Below, one piece after another: positions 10,547-21,301 of a stretch of 64,000 bases of DNA. A program made the position numbers and the translations under genes. This DNA is from Allomyces arbusculus (Eukaryota; Blastocladiomycota; Blastocladiomycetes; Blastocladiales; Blastocladiaceae), in NCBI GenBank assembly GCA_027604705.1, contig JADHYV010000024.1, forward strand, positions 1-64,000. Reading direction: 5' to 3'. Each line of letters starts with the position of its first letter. Position 1 is the stretch's first letter. The notes beneath the pieces are model-generated. The model searched no databases. It worked only from the letters and a program-made list of their open reading frames with translations, and was not told the origin of the DNA.

Positions 10547-12482
10547 TCACGAGTACCCGCGAATAATGCTTTTGGCAAACAAAAACTCCTTGAGCCCCAG
10601 CAACCCGAGCTCCTTGCCCATCCCCGACCGTCCAGACCCGCCAAACGGCACGTTGACGGGACTCACGTTCCAGGTATTCACCCACACGATCCCAGCGCGT
10701 GCGCCGCGCACAAACGCGCGAATCCGCGCCTCATCGTTGCTCACGATCCCAGCTGCCAAGCTGTACCGCGTATTATTGACACGTGCCACGGCCTCGTGGA
10801 TGTCGGTGAACGGATCGAGTACGGCCACGACAGGACCGAATAGTTCATTTTGCGCAATCGCGTGCGTGTCGGGTACCGACCTGAACAGGACGGGCGGGAC
10901 CCATTCGGGCGCGTGCGCGTCGTAGAGCGCGTTCGGGTCGCGCGGGTGCGCGAGGGACAGACCCGACGCGAGAGCGACTTCGATGTCGGACCGGACGCGG
11001 TCGGCGTGCGCTTCGAACGCTACAGTCGAAACAAAAAGTCGAATCAGGTCCTGTCTACTCGGAAAAGGTCCACGAAGCGAGCCGACGTACCGAGCATTCC
11101 CATCCTAGCCGCACCATCATACAACGACCTCGGCGGCTTGGCGCCAATCGTCTTCTCCACTGCGTCCACGAGCTTCTCCACCATCTCCTCATGCACATCG
11201 CGATGCACGAGCACGCGTGCCGCCTGGCAACAATTTTGTCCGGCATTCGCCCACCCGGCATCCAGTGCGACGCGTACAGCCGCGTCTACATCGGCGCTCG
11301 CATCAATCACGAGCGTGTTCTTGCCGCCCAACTCGAGCGTGTGCGGCCGCATGCGTTGTGCGCGCGCATCGGTCTCGACCAACTGGGCACCGACGCGCGT
11401 GGAGCCCGTGAAACTGATGTGTGCAATGTCAGGGTGCGACGTGAGCAGTTGCCCGACGCGAGCGTCGCCCGGGACGACGTGGACGGGGGACGGGATATCG
11501 GTCGGGAGAACGGAGGCAATCAGGTCGCGCAGGGCGAGGATCGAGAGGGGCGTGGTTTCCGAGGGTTTGATGACGGCCGTCTGGAATGATACAAAGGAGC
11601 GGAGCGGACATGTTAGCACTATTCATTCATCGAATGGAAGAGATCAAAGCAGCCACAGCATGAGCGAGGAAAGAAGCGAAACATACGTTGCCCGCCGCGA
11701 GTGCCGGCGCCAATTTCCAGCACGCAAGCATCAACGGGTAGTTGAAGGCCGTGATGATCGCACACACGCCCTTGGGTACGTAGACGCCCGTCGCGTCCAT
11801 GGTCGCGTCGCTCATCGAATAGAGCTGGCCGTCGATTTTATCGGCCCAGCCTAGGATCGCAACCGAAGTCAACCGCCGCCTCCACCGAAAAGAAAAGCGA
11901 AAGTACGGGCGCAAGAGCGTACCGCTGAAGTATTTGAACGCGGACACGGCCTCGTGCACTTCGCCGACCGCATCAGTAAACAGCTTGCCCGTCTGCCGCA
12001 CCTCAAGCTCGGCAAACGCTTCGGCATTGCGCTCGAGCGCATCGCCGATGCGAAACATGTAGTCCCTGCAAACACGTTCATCGTCAACTATCGCGTCCTA
12101 CAGCGACGGTAGCATGCAGCAGCAGCACAGACCTCCTCGTTGTTGGCGCCATGGTACCCCACCCCGACTCGAACGCCTGCAACGCGCTCGCGACTGCATT
12201 TCGCACGTCCTCTTCTGTGGCATCGGGAAGGTGCACGACCTCGCGCTCCGGCGTCGACTTGGCCTGGACTAGAACCACACTGGCTTGTAGCGGAGTTGGA
12301 GAATGCGGCGCCGGGCGCGGCGGCCAGAGTCGGAGCTCGCGCGCCATGATGTGTGTCGTTGACAGAAACCGTGCTGTGGACTGGCCAGTATCCGCGGTTC
12401 GCGGTGTGCGTGCGCGAGTAAGAAAGGGGTTGGCCCGGGCTGGTGCGATGCAGCGTGCCAACTGTCGGGCGGGCGTCGACAT
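10547..12482 (-). CDS. NAD(P)-dependent aldehyde dehydrogenase, likely mitochondrial
   Basis: Five exons (12482-12133, 12065-11923, 11850-11697 extended to 11687, 11580-11091, 11019-10547; the third exon ends at 11687) give 539 residues. ALDH-fold enzymes oxidise aldehydes to acids. Visible motifs are FNYPLMLACWKLAPALAAGN, ISFTGSTRVG, the catalytic Glu in LELGGKN, the nucleophile Cys in NAGQNCCQAAR and the C-terminal FGGSGRSGMGKELG. Sequence style is closest to ALDH9/betaine-aldehyde types, but I cannot fix the substrate. The first 45 residues are rich in Arg, Ser, Thr and Ala and end in ARFLSTTH, like a mitochondrial presequence. A second in-frame ATG at 12347 would remove it. Introns are 67, 72, 106 and 71 bp. 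Confidence 0.9.
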
Positions 12483-13060
12483 GGAGGAAGCGTGGACGGC
12501 GGGCAAGAGAGCGTTGATTGGGCCAGTCCAGGTCGCTTGCTGCAGCGAGAAAAAATGGTTGGTTCTGCGTCCCGACCGAATATTTGCAGGGAGAGCTGAC
12601 GCTCGCGTCGGTGTCAACGACCAACTGTGTGCCGTCGACGCCGTCGGGGAAAGCGTCACGCTCTTGAGATGGTTCCGGCGGCTGCCGAGGGAGCCTGGGT
12701 TGCTGCTAGTGCTGCTCTACGTCGAACCAGAAGTGAATCAATAGAGAGCAAAGAACGGATGGCTGAGGGATGGTTGATGGGTCACACATCAGCAACCTAG
12801 TCTGGTCACAAGTCACCAACTGGCAGAGTATGAACCGAAGATGCAATGAGCACGACGGCTGCCGCCAAACGGCTCTCTCGAGGCGCAACTAGCGCAAACC
12901 CAAGTTGGAGAAAAAGTCTTCGATAATATACAGATCCAAGTGCGGATCGAAATGGGTTTTGAGCCACCCTGCTGCAGCAACGAATCGACAACGGCACACC
13001 GCGCGAAAGAAAACCAACAAAAACCTCGAAACGAACAATATAGCGTGATTTCCCAACCAT
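12483..13060. other. Intergenic, ALDH promoter
   Basis: About 580 bp between two minus-strand genes. It contains the promoter of the dehydrogenase and the 3' flank of the MYND gene. Nothing else recognised. Confidence 0.5.
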
Positions 13061-14434
13061 TCACGACGAAGACGACGAAGACGACGACGACGTCAATTCG
13101 TCGCCGGCAGAATGACCTCTTCCCGTTGTTCTTGGCGCCGTGTTAGCAATACCTTGCTGTTGCTGTCGCCGACCGCGAACCGGCCCGCCGCGGCCGGTCG
13201 TGTTGGCCATGTCCGCGTTGATCGTCCTGTCCGTCGGCATCGGGTACGGTGCACCTGCGACGCCAGTGAATCCCGGAGGCGGCACGGCCGGGCTAGCGGG
13301 TGTATCGGCCGATGCAGCCGCAGGCGCAGTCGGAGAGGGGTTAAATGCAGCCGGAGACGGCTGCGCAGGCGCAACGGCTGCTCCTGCTGCTGTCGCCTCC
13401 GCTGCTGCAGGAGTTGCTGGCGCTGCTTCGTCAACACCGGCGGGTGCATTGCCCGCGTTGGCCGACGCCGCGGCAGGTTCCTCGATCTCGGCCAAGTGCA
13501 CGCACCACAATCGGTGCCCCGACCTCCACGCTGCGATTTGGCACGGACGCGAGCAATACCACGTCATCTTGCACTTGCTGCACCGCGAGAACGGCAATTC
13601 GGTCGACTCGTGCTTCTGGCACGACAAATTCGCACAGTACCTCGGTGTCGGAGGAGTCGTCGCTTGCCCACCCGAAGCGGCATTTTTTGGTTTCGGCGCG
13701 GGAGCGGGCGGGACAGTAACGCCTGGAGGAACGACATTGAGTGAGAGAGCCATGACACGTGTCGCGGCCAAATAGACCTGCGGCGTCGCAATCGCAGGGA
13801 ACAGCCACTCGACGAGCGCAAACGGGCAAATCGGCGAGCTGCTCGAGAGAGGTTTGCGCAAGTACTGGCGCACCGCCGGGTGCTGCCCAAGAATGACGAG
13901 CATCTGCAACGACAAGTACGCGTCCGCGTTGAGCGCCAACAGCGCATGGCCCTCTTCGCGCTTCCTGGCAACAAACAACTGGCTGACGCGATTGACCACG
14001 TTGTGCAGCTGCGCGACGACCAAGTAAACGACACCCTTGCGCGCGGCGAGAATGAGGACGGCGTCGTTGGCGGAGAGAACGAGATTGGCAATACTGCGGA
14101 ACGTTTCCTTCCACAGCTGCGCCATGCGAGCCAGATGCTGCTCCTCGGTAAAAGTCTTTGGATCGATAGGCGGCAGCGGGTTGGGAACGTCCATGTTGCG
14201 GAAACAGTGCGGGAGTGTCGCATGCGCAATGTCCAATAGGCGGTCGAACGATGTGCGGGCAACTTGCAGCTGTTGTCGCGGCGCCGTCGTGGGGAACACT
14301 GCGAGCGTGCGAGTGTTGCTGAGGAGTGGGATGGGTGACCTCGGGTCGAGAGCGCTCTTGGAGTAAACTCGTGGGTCCAAGATTTGTACGGCGCGGACAG
14401 AGGTCTGCGTCAGTTCGCGCTGAAGATGGCGCAT
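13061..14434 (-). CDS. MYND-type zinc-finger protein
   Basis: A single exon of 457 residues. The N-terminal 250 residues are helical and Leu-rich, possibly armadillo-like. A MYND finger follows at about residues 290-330: CANLSCQKH, FSRCSKCKMTWYCSRPCQ and HRLWC supply the spaced Cys/His ligands. MYND fingers bind Pro-rich peptides and occur in chromatin and signalling proteins. The tail is Ala/Pro-rich, contains a GRGGPVRGRR stretch and ends in nine Ser encoded by a GAC/GAA-type trinucleotide repeat read on the minus strand. The ATG at 14434 is the first in frame; an upstream exon in another frame is possible. Partners are unknown. Confidence 0.78.
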   Translation of the reverse strand: MRHLQRELTQTSVRAVQILDPRVYSKSALDPRSPIPLLSNTRTLAVFPTTAPRQQLQVARTSFDRLLDIAHATLPHCFRNMDVPNPLPPIDPKTFTEEQHLARMAQLWKETFRSIANLVLSANDAVLILAARKGVVYLVVAQLHNVVNRVSQLFVARKREEGHALLALNADAYLSLQMLVILGQHPAVRQYLRKPLSSSSPICPFALVEWLFPAIATPQVYLAATRVMALSLNVVPPGVTVPPAPAPKPKNAASGGQATTPPTPRYCANLSCQKHESTELPFSRCSKCKMTWYCSRPCQIAAWRSGHRLWCVHLAEIEEPAAASANAGNAPAGVDEAAPATPAAAEATAAGAAVAPAQPSPAAFNPSPTAPAAASADTPASPAVPPPGFTGVAGAPYPMPTDRTINADMANTTGRGGPVRGRRQQQQGIANTAPRTTGRGHSAGDELTSSSSSSSSS

Positions 14435-15047
14435 TGAATGCGACGTGCGCGGGTATTGGGCTGGACATGGGAGCTAGGGCGGCGTGGACGGGCGCCGGGC
14501 TAGCTGGCCAGGAACGGGTCTTGGGCAGGCAGCAACGGTTGATTATGGAGAAACAGCGAGCGGTCGGAGAGAGACTTGCAGTGGTCGCTGTTGCTTTCGA
14601 CAGCAAGGAAGGACTCGCCTTTTTAACGTGGTGTGAAGTGACGCGGAAGGCGGGCCGCGAACCACGTGCAAGGATGTCGACTTCAATGGACTTCCCACGT
14701 CAGGAGCGTCAGGTCGTTTTGGGGTCGCTTGTCTTCCTGCAAAAATGACCGTTCTTTGTTCTCTGCTGTGTTTCTACAGAGACTTTCCACCGATTTCCAC
14801 TGTGGAAATGTACGATGAATCGATGGATCTGCATGTGTCCTGAGCTGCGCTGCGAGCTGGGCTGCTAGTTGGCCTGAATCGGCCTGGTCAGCAAAGCGTC
14901 AATTCTGTGGGGGACCTGAGGTGGTTTGCAACGTCATGCTCGTGTGGAAGCGGGTTGTGCTGTTGGGCAACAAACCGGCCGTCATCAGCAGCCGGACGAG
15001 TGTCGGGTGAATATTCGTTGTGAACTGTAGTATTGGCCACTGTCACG
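14435..15047. other. Divergent promoter region, MYND gene and DRC7
   Basis: About 610 bp between head-to-head genes. A dyad-like stretch near 14780-14810 repeats TTTCCAC and GTGGAAA. No gene seen. Confidence 0.45.
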
Positions 15048-18000
15048 ATGCTCGCCGACGATCCCTCTGCCAGCCCGCAACTGCCTGCAACAACCGTGGC
15101 CGGGCCGGACGCCGGCCTCCCCGTTACCGACGGCGCCGTGATGCTGTCCGACCCGCTTGCGTCCAGCACGACATCCGCAAATGGCGCGGATCCTGTCCCG
15201 GCTTCAACCGTCGCCGGTGGAGACGATGCTGACGACGCAGTTCTGTCAGCAACGCCACCGCTGCTTACCAACGATGTCAATGACGCAGATCGACACGAGC
15301 AGGCACATCTCGACGCGGTCCAGCAGCGGCGCGAGCTCAAGCGACGCGAATTACTCGACAAGTCCAAGTTGCCGGCGTCGTATTGGTCCAATTCGGCCAA
15401 GGAGGACCGCGCGTTGCACTATGTCGACAATTTCCGGCGCCAGTACCAGACGCTCTTCCCGCACCGCAAGGACCTGTTCCTCACGCCCGAAAACGAGTTT
15501 GGCGTCAAGAAATGCGTGTGCACGACGATTCGGCCTTCGCAACTCGGGCTCAAGGACCTCTACGGGTATCGGTCGTGCGCGCGGTTCGTCGCCGACTATG
15601 TCGCGTATGAGCCGTTGGACCCGCCGTTTGAGCTGGTTGGTACTTTGCCTTACGTGCTTTGCTGACGCGGATCGGATGGTTGAGCGTGGAACAATAACTG
15701 ACGTGGTGTGGTTGTTCTGCACTCAGCCCACCAAGCTTGCGTCGCCGACACACACGCTCGCAATGCAGTCGGGCAACGCGTTCGACATGTCGGTCTTGCT
15801 CTGCTCGCTGCTGCGCGGCGTCGGGTTCGAGGCGCTCGTTGTGTCAGGCTACGCCGCGCGCCAAATCACGCTCATGGACGAGACGCACGTCGACACCGAC
15901 ATTCAACGGCTCATGAAGGAGTGGGAGTTTGACGTGCCGGCGCCCGCGACCGACCCGGACCATGACGACGCGGTGGCGGCAGGTACTGCTGCACTGACCT
16001 CGCGACCCGACGAGTCAACGCCGTCTGCCGCCGCCGGTGAGGGCAAGTACAAGGTGAAATCCAAGCAGCCGCTCAACTCCAAATTTTTGGCGGCCATGGA
16101 GGCGAAAAGGGAGGCCGAGGCCAAGAAACTCGAGCAGGCCAAGCGCGAGCAGATGCAGACGCAGGTACCCGAGCTACCTGGGCCCAAAAGAGTTAATCAC
16201 GTTCTCACGAGTACTTTCCATGGTGTTTGTAGCTCGAGGCCAACGACCACGACGACGAAATGGCGGGATTGCGCATTCACGCCTGGGTCCTCGTGCTGCC
16301 CGGCAAGCGCGACATTGCCGAGGCCTTTTTCATTGGTGTGTGCCACATTTTTCGCGTTCGTCAGTATTACAGTGCTTGACATTCACCTTCTCCACCCGAT
16401 TTTAGAGGCAAGCACGGGCAAGATTTACAGTCTTGACGATCCAAAGTACCTGGGCGTCGAAAGCGTCTTCAGCTCCACCAACTACTGGGTGAACATGCAA
16501 AAGTGCTCGAACGGGCTCATGGTGCGTCCTCGCTGGCGTTTTCCTGTTGTTTTTGGGGCCAGAAGCTGACCCAACTGTCCATCACAGGGCATTTCATTTG
16601 ACCTCGCCGATACGACCAAGTGGGAGTTTGTCTTTCTGCAAAACCCGCAGCCGTTGCTCGCCGCGAGCGCCAACGGTACCGGCACGGGCGGCTCGTCGAC
16701 GAATCCCGGCACTTCCGGCGCGGCTGGATCCGCACCTGCCGGCGCAGAAGAGGAAGAAGACGACGGCGATGCGGGTGACGGCGACTCGGAACTCTTTGAC
16801 CTGCCACCCTCGTGGGTCGCGAAACTCGGCCTTTCGCCCGCACAATTCGACTCGCGATGCCCGTCCGGGTCCAAGGTCATGACGTGGCGCAACGTCAAGC
16901 TCGAAATCTTTGCCGCCTACCACCGGCCCGATGGCATGGTCGCGCGGCTCACCATCTTCTCGGACCCAGCGCGTGGCGTGACTGGCGAGCTGCACGAAAA
17001 GTTTGCCAACCGGAAAGACAAGCTCGCCAAGCGTATTCGTATCCCGTCGCGCGGCTTATTGCACGAGTTTTTCGAGCGCGGCCGCGCGCACGCGTTGCAG
17101 GAACACGTCATGGAGAACGGGCACACGGTGCGCATGCGGTTTTTCCGCGGCGCGCGCGCCGACGGGCTCTATGACCGGCAAGAGTCGGCGCGGAAAATTA
17201 TTGACCGATTCGAGGACCGCGAGGACCGGCTGGTCTACCGGTCCGTCACGCACGAGCTCACCGTCGATGCTGACGACGAGATGGGCGCGCCGGGCGACGA
17301 CGCGGCCGCGGCCGATGCGCGCTCGGGTGCCGTGACAATAGTGAAAATGACGGAAAAGTACGCGCGCCGGCCCGGGCCGCCGGATCGCGATCCAACCGAG
17401 GACGTCGTGGACCCGTTTCTGCCGCCGGCAATGACACCGCCAGGATTGGCCGAGGACCGCGATATTTACAAGCGGTCGTTTTTGGTGCGCGACGAGAAGA
17501 TTCGCGTCGTCTACCACACGGACCCCGGATGCCTGATTCCCGCATGGCGCGAGTTTCGTAAGCCGTCGACCGAGCAGAAGACATCGTTCATGGACTTGAC
17601 GACGGCGTTTGAGACGCGGCTCACGCCCACGGTCTTGAAGAAGCAGCATCTCTACGCGAAGCTGTGCGAGTTGCTAAAGGCCGAGCAGGCGTGCTTGCAT
17701 GCCGTCAAGGCTTCGGATCGAGAAATCAAGGAGATTCTCATGGTGCATTGCTGGCTGTGTTGCTTTGTGGTGCCGATGCTCCCACCAGTGCTCGCATTCT
17801 CATTTGGCTGATTTCCCGAGTAGGCTCGGCAAGCCGAGGAGAGAAGCATTCAGCTCGTCGTCTCGCTCTTTGACACGATCCGCAACAAGACTGTGCGTTT
17901 GTCTTCAATTCTCGAGCCCACCATAATCCGTCGCACTCACCAGCTCGTGACCATTACGATAACTAGGACGTGGCAAGCGAACTCGAAAAGGAGAACCAGA

Positions 18001-18416
18001 AGCAAGCCGAAGAGGCCTCCAAGGAAGCTTCGGTTGACTACTTGTCGCCGTTCCTGCTCAACGTTGGCAACCCGAGCGCGCTCACGCGCGACGAGGCCTT
18101 GACCGTACGCGACGCGTGCCTCAAGGCCATGAAAGAGCGGCTCGTCGAAAAGGCGGCCATCATCCAGCGGCGGTACGAGGAGGAGACGGCGGCCTACCAG
18201 CGGCGGCAGCAGCAGTACTCGAAGAATGCCGAGGGTATGACGCCGCAGGAGACCGAAGAGTACGTGCAGTCGTGCAGCGAGTCGCTGTTCCGGATCCACG
18301 TACTCGAAAAGCGGCTCGCAAAGCACAAGGAGGCCGCGCCCGAGCAGTACTTGGCGCTCGATCGCAAGTTGCGCGCGGATCCGCGGCTCGCGCGGTGTTT
18401 AGGGGCCGCGTCGTGA
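15048..18416 (+). CDS. DRC7: Dynein regulatory complex subunit 7 (DRC7/CCDC135)
   Basis: Seven exons (15048-15635, 15727-16164, 16233-16335, 16406-16521, 16588-17742, 17824-17892, 17967-18416) encode 972 residues. DRC7 is part of the nexin-dynein regulatory complex that links outer doublets of motile axonemes. Visible family blocks include LPASYWSNSAKEDRALHYVD, LFLTPENEFGVKKCVCTTIR, SPTHTLAMQSGNAFDMSVLL (transglutaminase-like fold), HAWVLVLPGKRDIAEAFFIE and EERSIQLVVSLFDTIRNKT. The GNAFD position has Ala where many transglutaminase-like enzymes have Cys, which suits a structural role. Acidic and Ala-rich inserts make it longer than animal DRC7. Introns are 66-91 bp. It shows the organism makes a motile flagellum. 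Confidence 0.92.
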
Positions 18417-18631
18417 GGGATGAACTGGTGGAGAGGTGAGGAGACGTTGGAACGAGACCGATACATTGGAAAGCGACTCAATTGCACTACATCAACCCAT
18501 CATTGATCGTTCACGGCCCAAAGATGCACTATTTCGACATGTACATGGAAAGACGCCCCAGCAAAGGCGATCCAACCTCATTGAACAAAGCGGCGACAGC
18601 AACTCACGAGGCGACTGCTGCACTTGGGCGC

Positions 18632-19267
18632 TCACTCGACGTGGACGAGATAACCTTGGGTAATCAACCTCTCCACGTCAGTGCGGCGCACAAAATGCTG
18701 CGTGTTGGCCTTGAGCACCAAGCTCTGGCCCGTCTCGGTGAAAATCTCGCCACAGTCCTTGACGACGCGCACGCAAATGTAGAGCTCCTTTGGTGGGACC
18801 GGCGCGGCCGTCAAGTCAATCGAGCCGTGCACGCCCTTGAACGACGTGAGCAGCTCGGCATACTTTTCCGCGAACCGCGCCTCGGCGGGGGAGCACCGGC
18901 GCGCCACATCCGGCGGCAGACCGGCCCCACCAAGCTCCCACGTCAATGCGCGCACCTTGTCGATTCGCGCCGCGTGGTAGGCGAGGAGGCATCGCTTGTT
19001 GCGTTCGATGCCCGCATGGTGCAAGAGAAACTGAGCACGGTACGCGGCAGGGGCTGCGGCCATGACGTCGTCCGTCTCGTGATAAGGGTCTTCGTCGACG
19101 GCGTGCTGGATCACGGCAACGACGCGCGACTGTTCGTCGGCGAGGATTTGCAGTTCCTTGATCACGTTGCGCACGACCGTCTCGTTGTAGACGGACAGCG
19201 TGCTGCCGGCCGCGGCTTGTGCGCGCTTGGCTTCGCGCACGAGCTTGAGGGCCTCGTCGCCGTACAT
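18632..19267 (-). CDS. PSF1: GINS complex subunit Psf1
   Basis: An intronless gene of 211 residues, close to the usual 200. Psf1 is one of four GINS subunits; with Cdc45 and MCM2-7 it forms the replicative CMG helicase. The start MYGDEALKLVREAKR matches the conserved N-terminus. ERNKRCLLAYHAARIDKVR is the helical core, and the C-terminal B-domain reads PPKELYICVRVVKDCGEI followed by FVRRTDVERLITQGYL. It is convergent with DRC7, whose stop lies 215 bp away. The frame remains open upstream of the ATG, without family sequence. Confidence 0.94.
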   Translation of the reverse strand: MYGDEALKLVREAKRAQAAAGSTLSVYNETVVRNVIKELQILADEQSRVVAVIQHAVDEDPYHETDDVMAAAPAAYRAQFLLHHAGIERNKRCLLAYHAARIDKVRALTWELGGAGLPPDVARRCSPAEARFAEKYAELLTSFKGVHGSIDLTAAPVPPKELYICVRVVKDCGEIFTETGQSLVLKANTQHFVRRTDVERLITQGYLVHVE

Positions 19268-19792
19268 GACGACGAATTGATATGAGTGGCGAGTGCGTGT
19301 TGATGTTGCTTCAACGACAGAGCAGCGGCTTGCCGAGTCTGCCTTGACTTGGTCCCTTGGAAGGTGGAGAGGTGGTTGAGGCGAGAAACTGGCAGCAAAT
19401 TGGATCAGCGAGACCGGAAAGACGTTGCAGCCAATGCCATGCGGTTGCGGGCCGTTGCTGGCCCGTTCAGGACGGTCTCGAAGTTGACGGCGCGACGTGA
19501 GTGAAGTGTCGATGGCCAAGCGTGCAGGTCGCTCATGGTCGAATGACGTGGACTTCCCAGCTCCTGGACGAGTCCTATCGAAAGATGGCAGGTCCACGAA
19601 GGTCCGCGTGCCGCCAGCAGCGGCAGTAAATATCACCCCGAATCTCTTAGTTGCAAGACGTTTATGTATTCCTTGCGCCTACGCGCGCGAAGCTACAGTC
19701 TCTCCACCGTCTCAGCAAGTCTTACGACCGTCCGACAAGTGCCCACACCGCGCCCGCCGTGAAAGGGTATCACAACCTCGCTCCCCTCTGCT
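19268..19792. other. Intergenic, PSF1 promoter
   Basis: About 525 bp between two minus-strand genes, holding the PSF1 promoter and the 3' flank of the secreted-protein gene. No other feature seen. Confidence 0.5.
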
Positions 19793-20864
19793 TCAAAGCC
19801 CGGCCACAGCGACGGCGGCCGCGGCCATGACGGCGACGACGCCCGCCTCGCCCGCGATCAAAGCGCGCGCCACGGCATCGTTGCCGAGGGCGTTAACCGT
19901 GCCCGCGTTGTTGGTGATCACGGCCTTGTTGGTTGCTGTGGCCGTCGACGTCGTCGAATCGGTCGCGACAATCACCGTCTTGGTCGGGTCGGCCTTGACT
20001 CTGCCGCACACGTACGCCGTGTTGCACGCGTCGACGCACTTCTGGTCGCTCGGCACTACAAGGTGCGGCGCAGGGAAAGTGTGAAAAGCGAACGGAGAGT
20101 ACGAGACGAATCGAAACGGATTTGACTCAAAGATCATGTCGCGATGTGGAGAAACGTACTGCAGGAGTTGACGCACGGCTGCCACTTGTAGCTACGATAG
20201 GGCACGGCCGGTTAGATTTGTTGGTCCTTCGAAGCGAGCCTTGATGACGGAAGAGGGCCAGGATACGAACGTGATACACGAGAAGTACGGGATCGTCATG
20301 TCGACCGCGTCGGAGAAGTCGATACGCGTGCCGTTCTGCATGGAAAATCGCGCCGAGCAGTCAAATCAGCAAATTTCTTCGCAACGCCCCACGCGCCGGG
20401 GCGGCAAACGAACCGTGCAGACGCAGGCAAACGCGAGGTTCGTGTACGAGCACACGTTGGTCATCTATCATCGTCGGTTCAAGTCGATAAGTCCGTGCTT
20501 GTCTGTCGCGTCGACGGAGAGTCCGTCGGTACCGTCTTGAGCGCGCACACGGAGCTGCACATGGCCGTCTGCTGCTGGCACCAGGCGACGCGCGTGCTGC
20601 GGGGCGCCGGAGAAAAGTCAGAGGGGGGTCGACGGCATTCTCCAAACGAGCACCGGCTTGCGGCGTACCTCACGGCGGTCGCGTTAATTTGCGCCGCTAC
20701 GCGGGGTGGAACAGACCGTCAGCGTCGTCCCACGCCAGGAGCCATGATGAAGTCCGGTGATCGTTGGAACACCAACCCGTTTGGGCCACGGCGAGCTGGA
20801 TCAGCGTCGACGCGAGCAGGAAAACGGCCAACAGGGCCGACACGGGCGTGCGGGAGCGGGTCAT
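19793..20864 (-). CDS. Secreted Cys-rich, probably GPI-anchored surface protein (DUF7707-like)
   Basis: Seven small exons (20864-20777, 20696-20669, 20596-20533, 20464-20414, 20335-20271, 20191-20160, 20055-19793) encode 196 residues. A signal peptide is clear: a basic start, then SALLAVFLLASTLIQLAVAQ. The mature part has 12 Cys in pairs (WCQQQTAMC, SSVC, NVC, FACVC, IPYFSCITYKWQPCVNSC, QKCVDAC, YVCG). The tail is Thr/Ser-rich, then a hydrophobic end (VVAVMAAAAVAVAGL) typical of GPI attachment. The Cys pattern recalls the fungal extracellular family DUF7707, but that name rests on memory. Every intron (68-104 bp) is needed to join the Cys blocks in frame, which supports the model. It probably sits on the cell surface; ligand unknown. 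Confidence 0.72.
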
Positions 20865-21301
20865 GGTGATTGGAGGGTGGTGCTCTGGCGGAGGGCACAG
20901 GAGATTCGAGTGTCGATGATATGAGCGCAAAGGGGGGCGGGGGGGGAGGTCGGTGCGGGGTCGTGCGCGTGAGCGAAAGAAGTCGGGGTGAAAATCGAGA
21001 ACGAGTTGTTCCTGATCAGGAGAGAAAGCGCTGGAGGGTCAGCACTGTCATTTTGTCAATTTGCAGCCTCTCTGCTTGAACTCGATGAGTGCGAAGCACC
21101 GCAGGCTTCTGCTCGCCATGCCCAGCACGCCCAGCGCTGTGATCAATAATAGTACTAAGCGCGGTCACGCCGAAACCACGCCGCCTTGCCCCACCGCACG
21201 CCAATCTCTCGCACTCTCCTTTGTCGTCGGCACTCGACGCGTGCGGCCGCCCTGCCCTGCAGTCAGACCATCTCCACCCCGACGTCTCCCCGACACTCGC
21301 C
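20865..21301. other. Divergent promoter region, secreted protein and NudE
   Basis: About 440 bp between head-to-head genes. It includes a G-rich stretch at 20931-20950. No gene seen. Confidence 0.45.
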
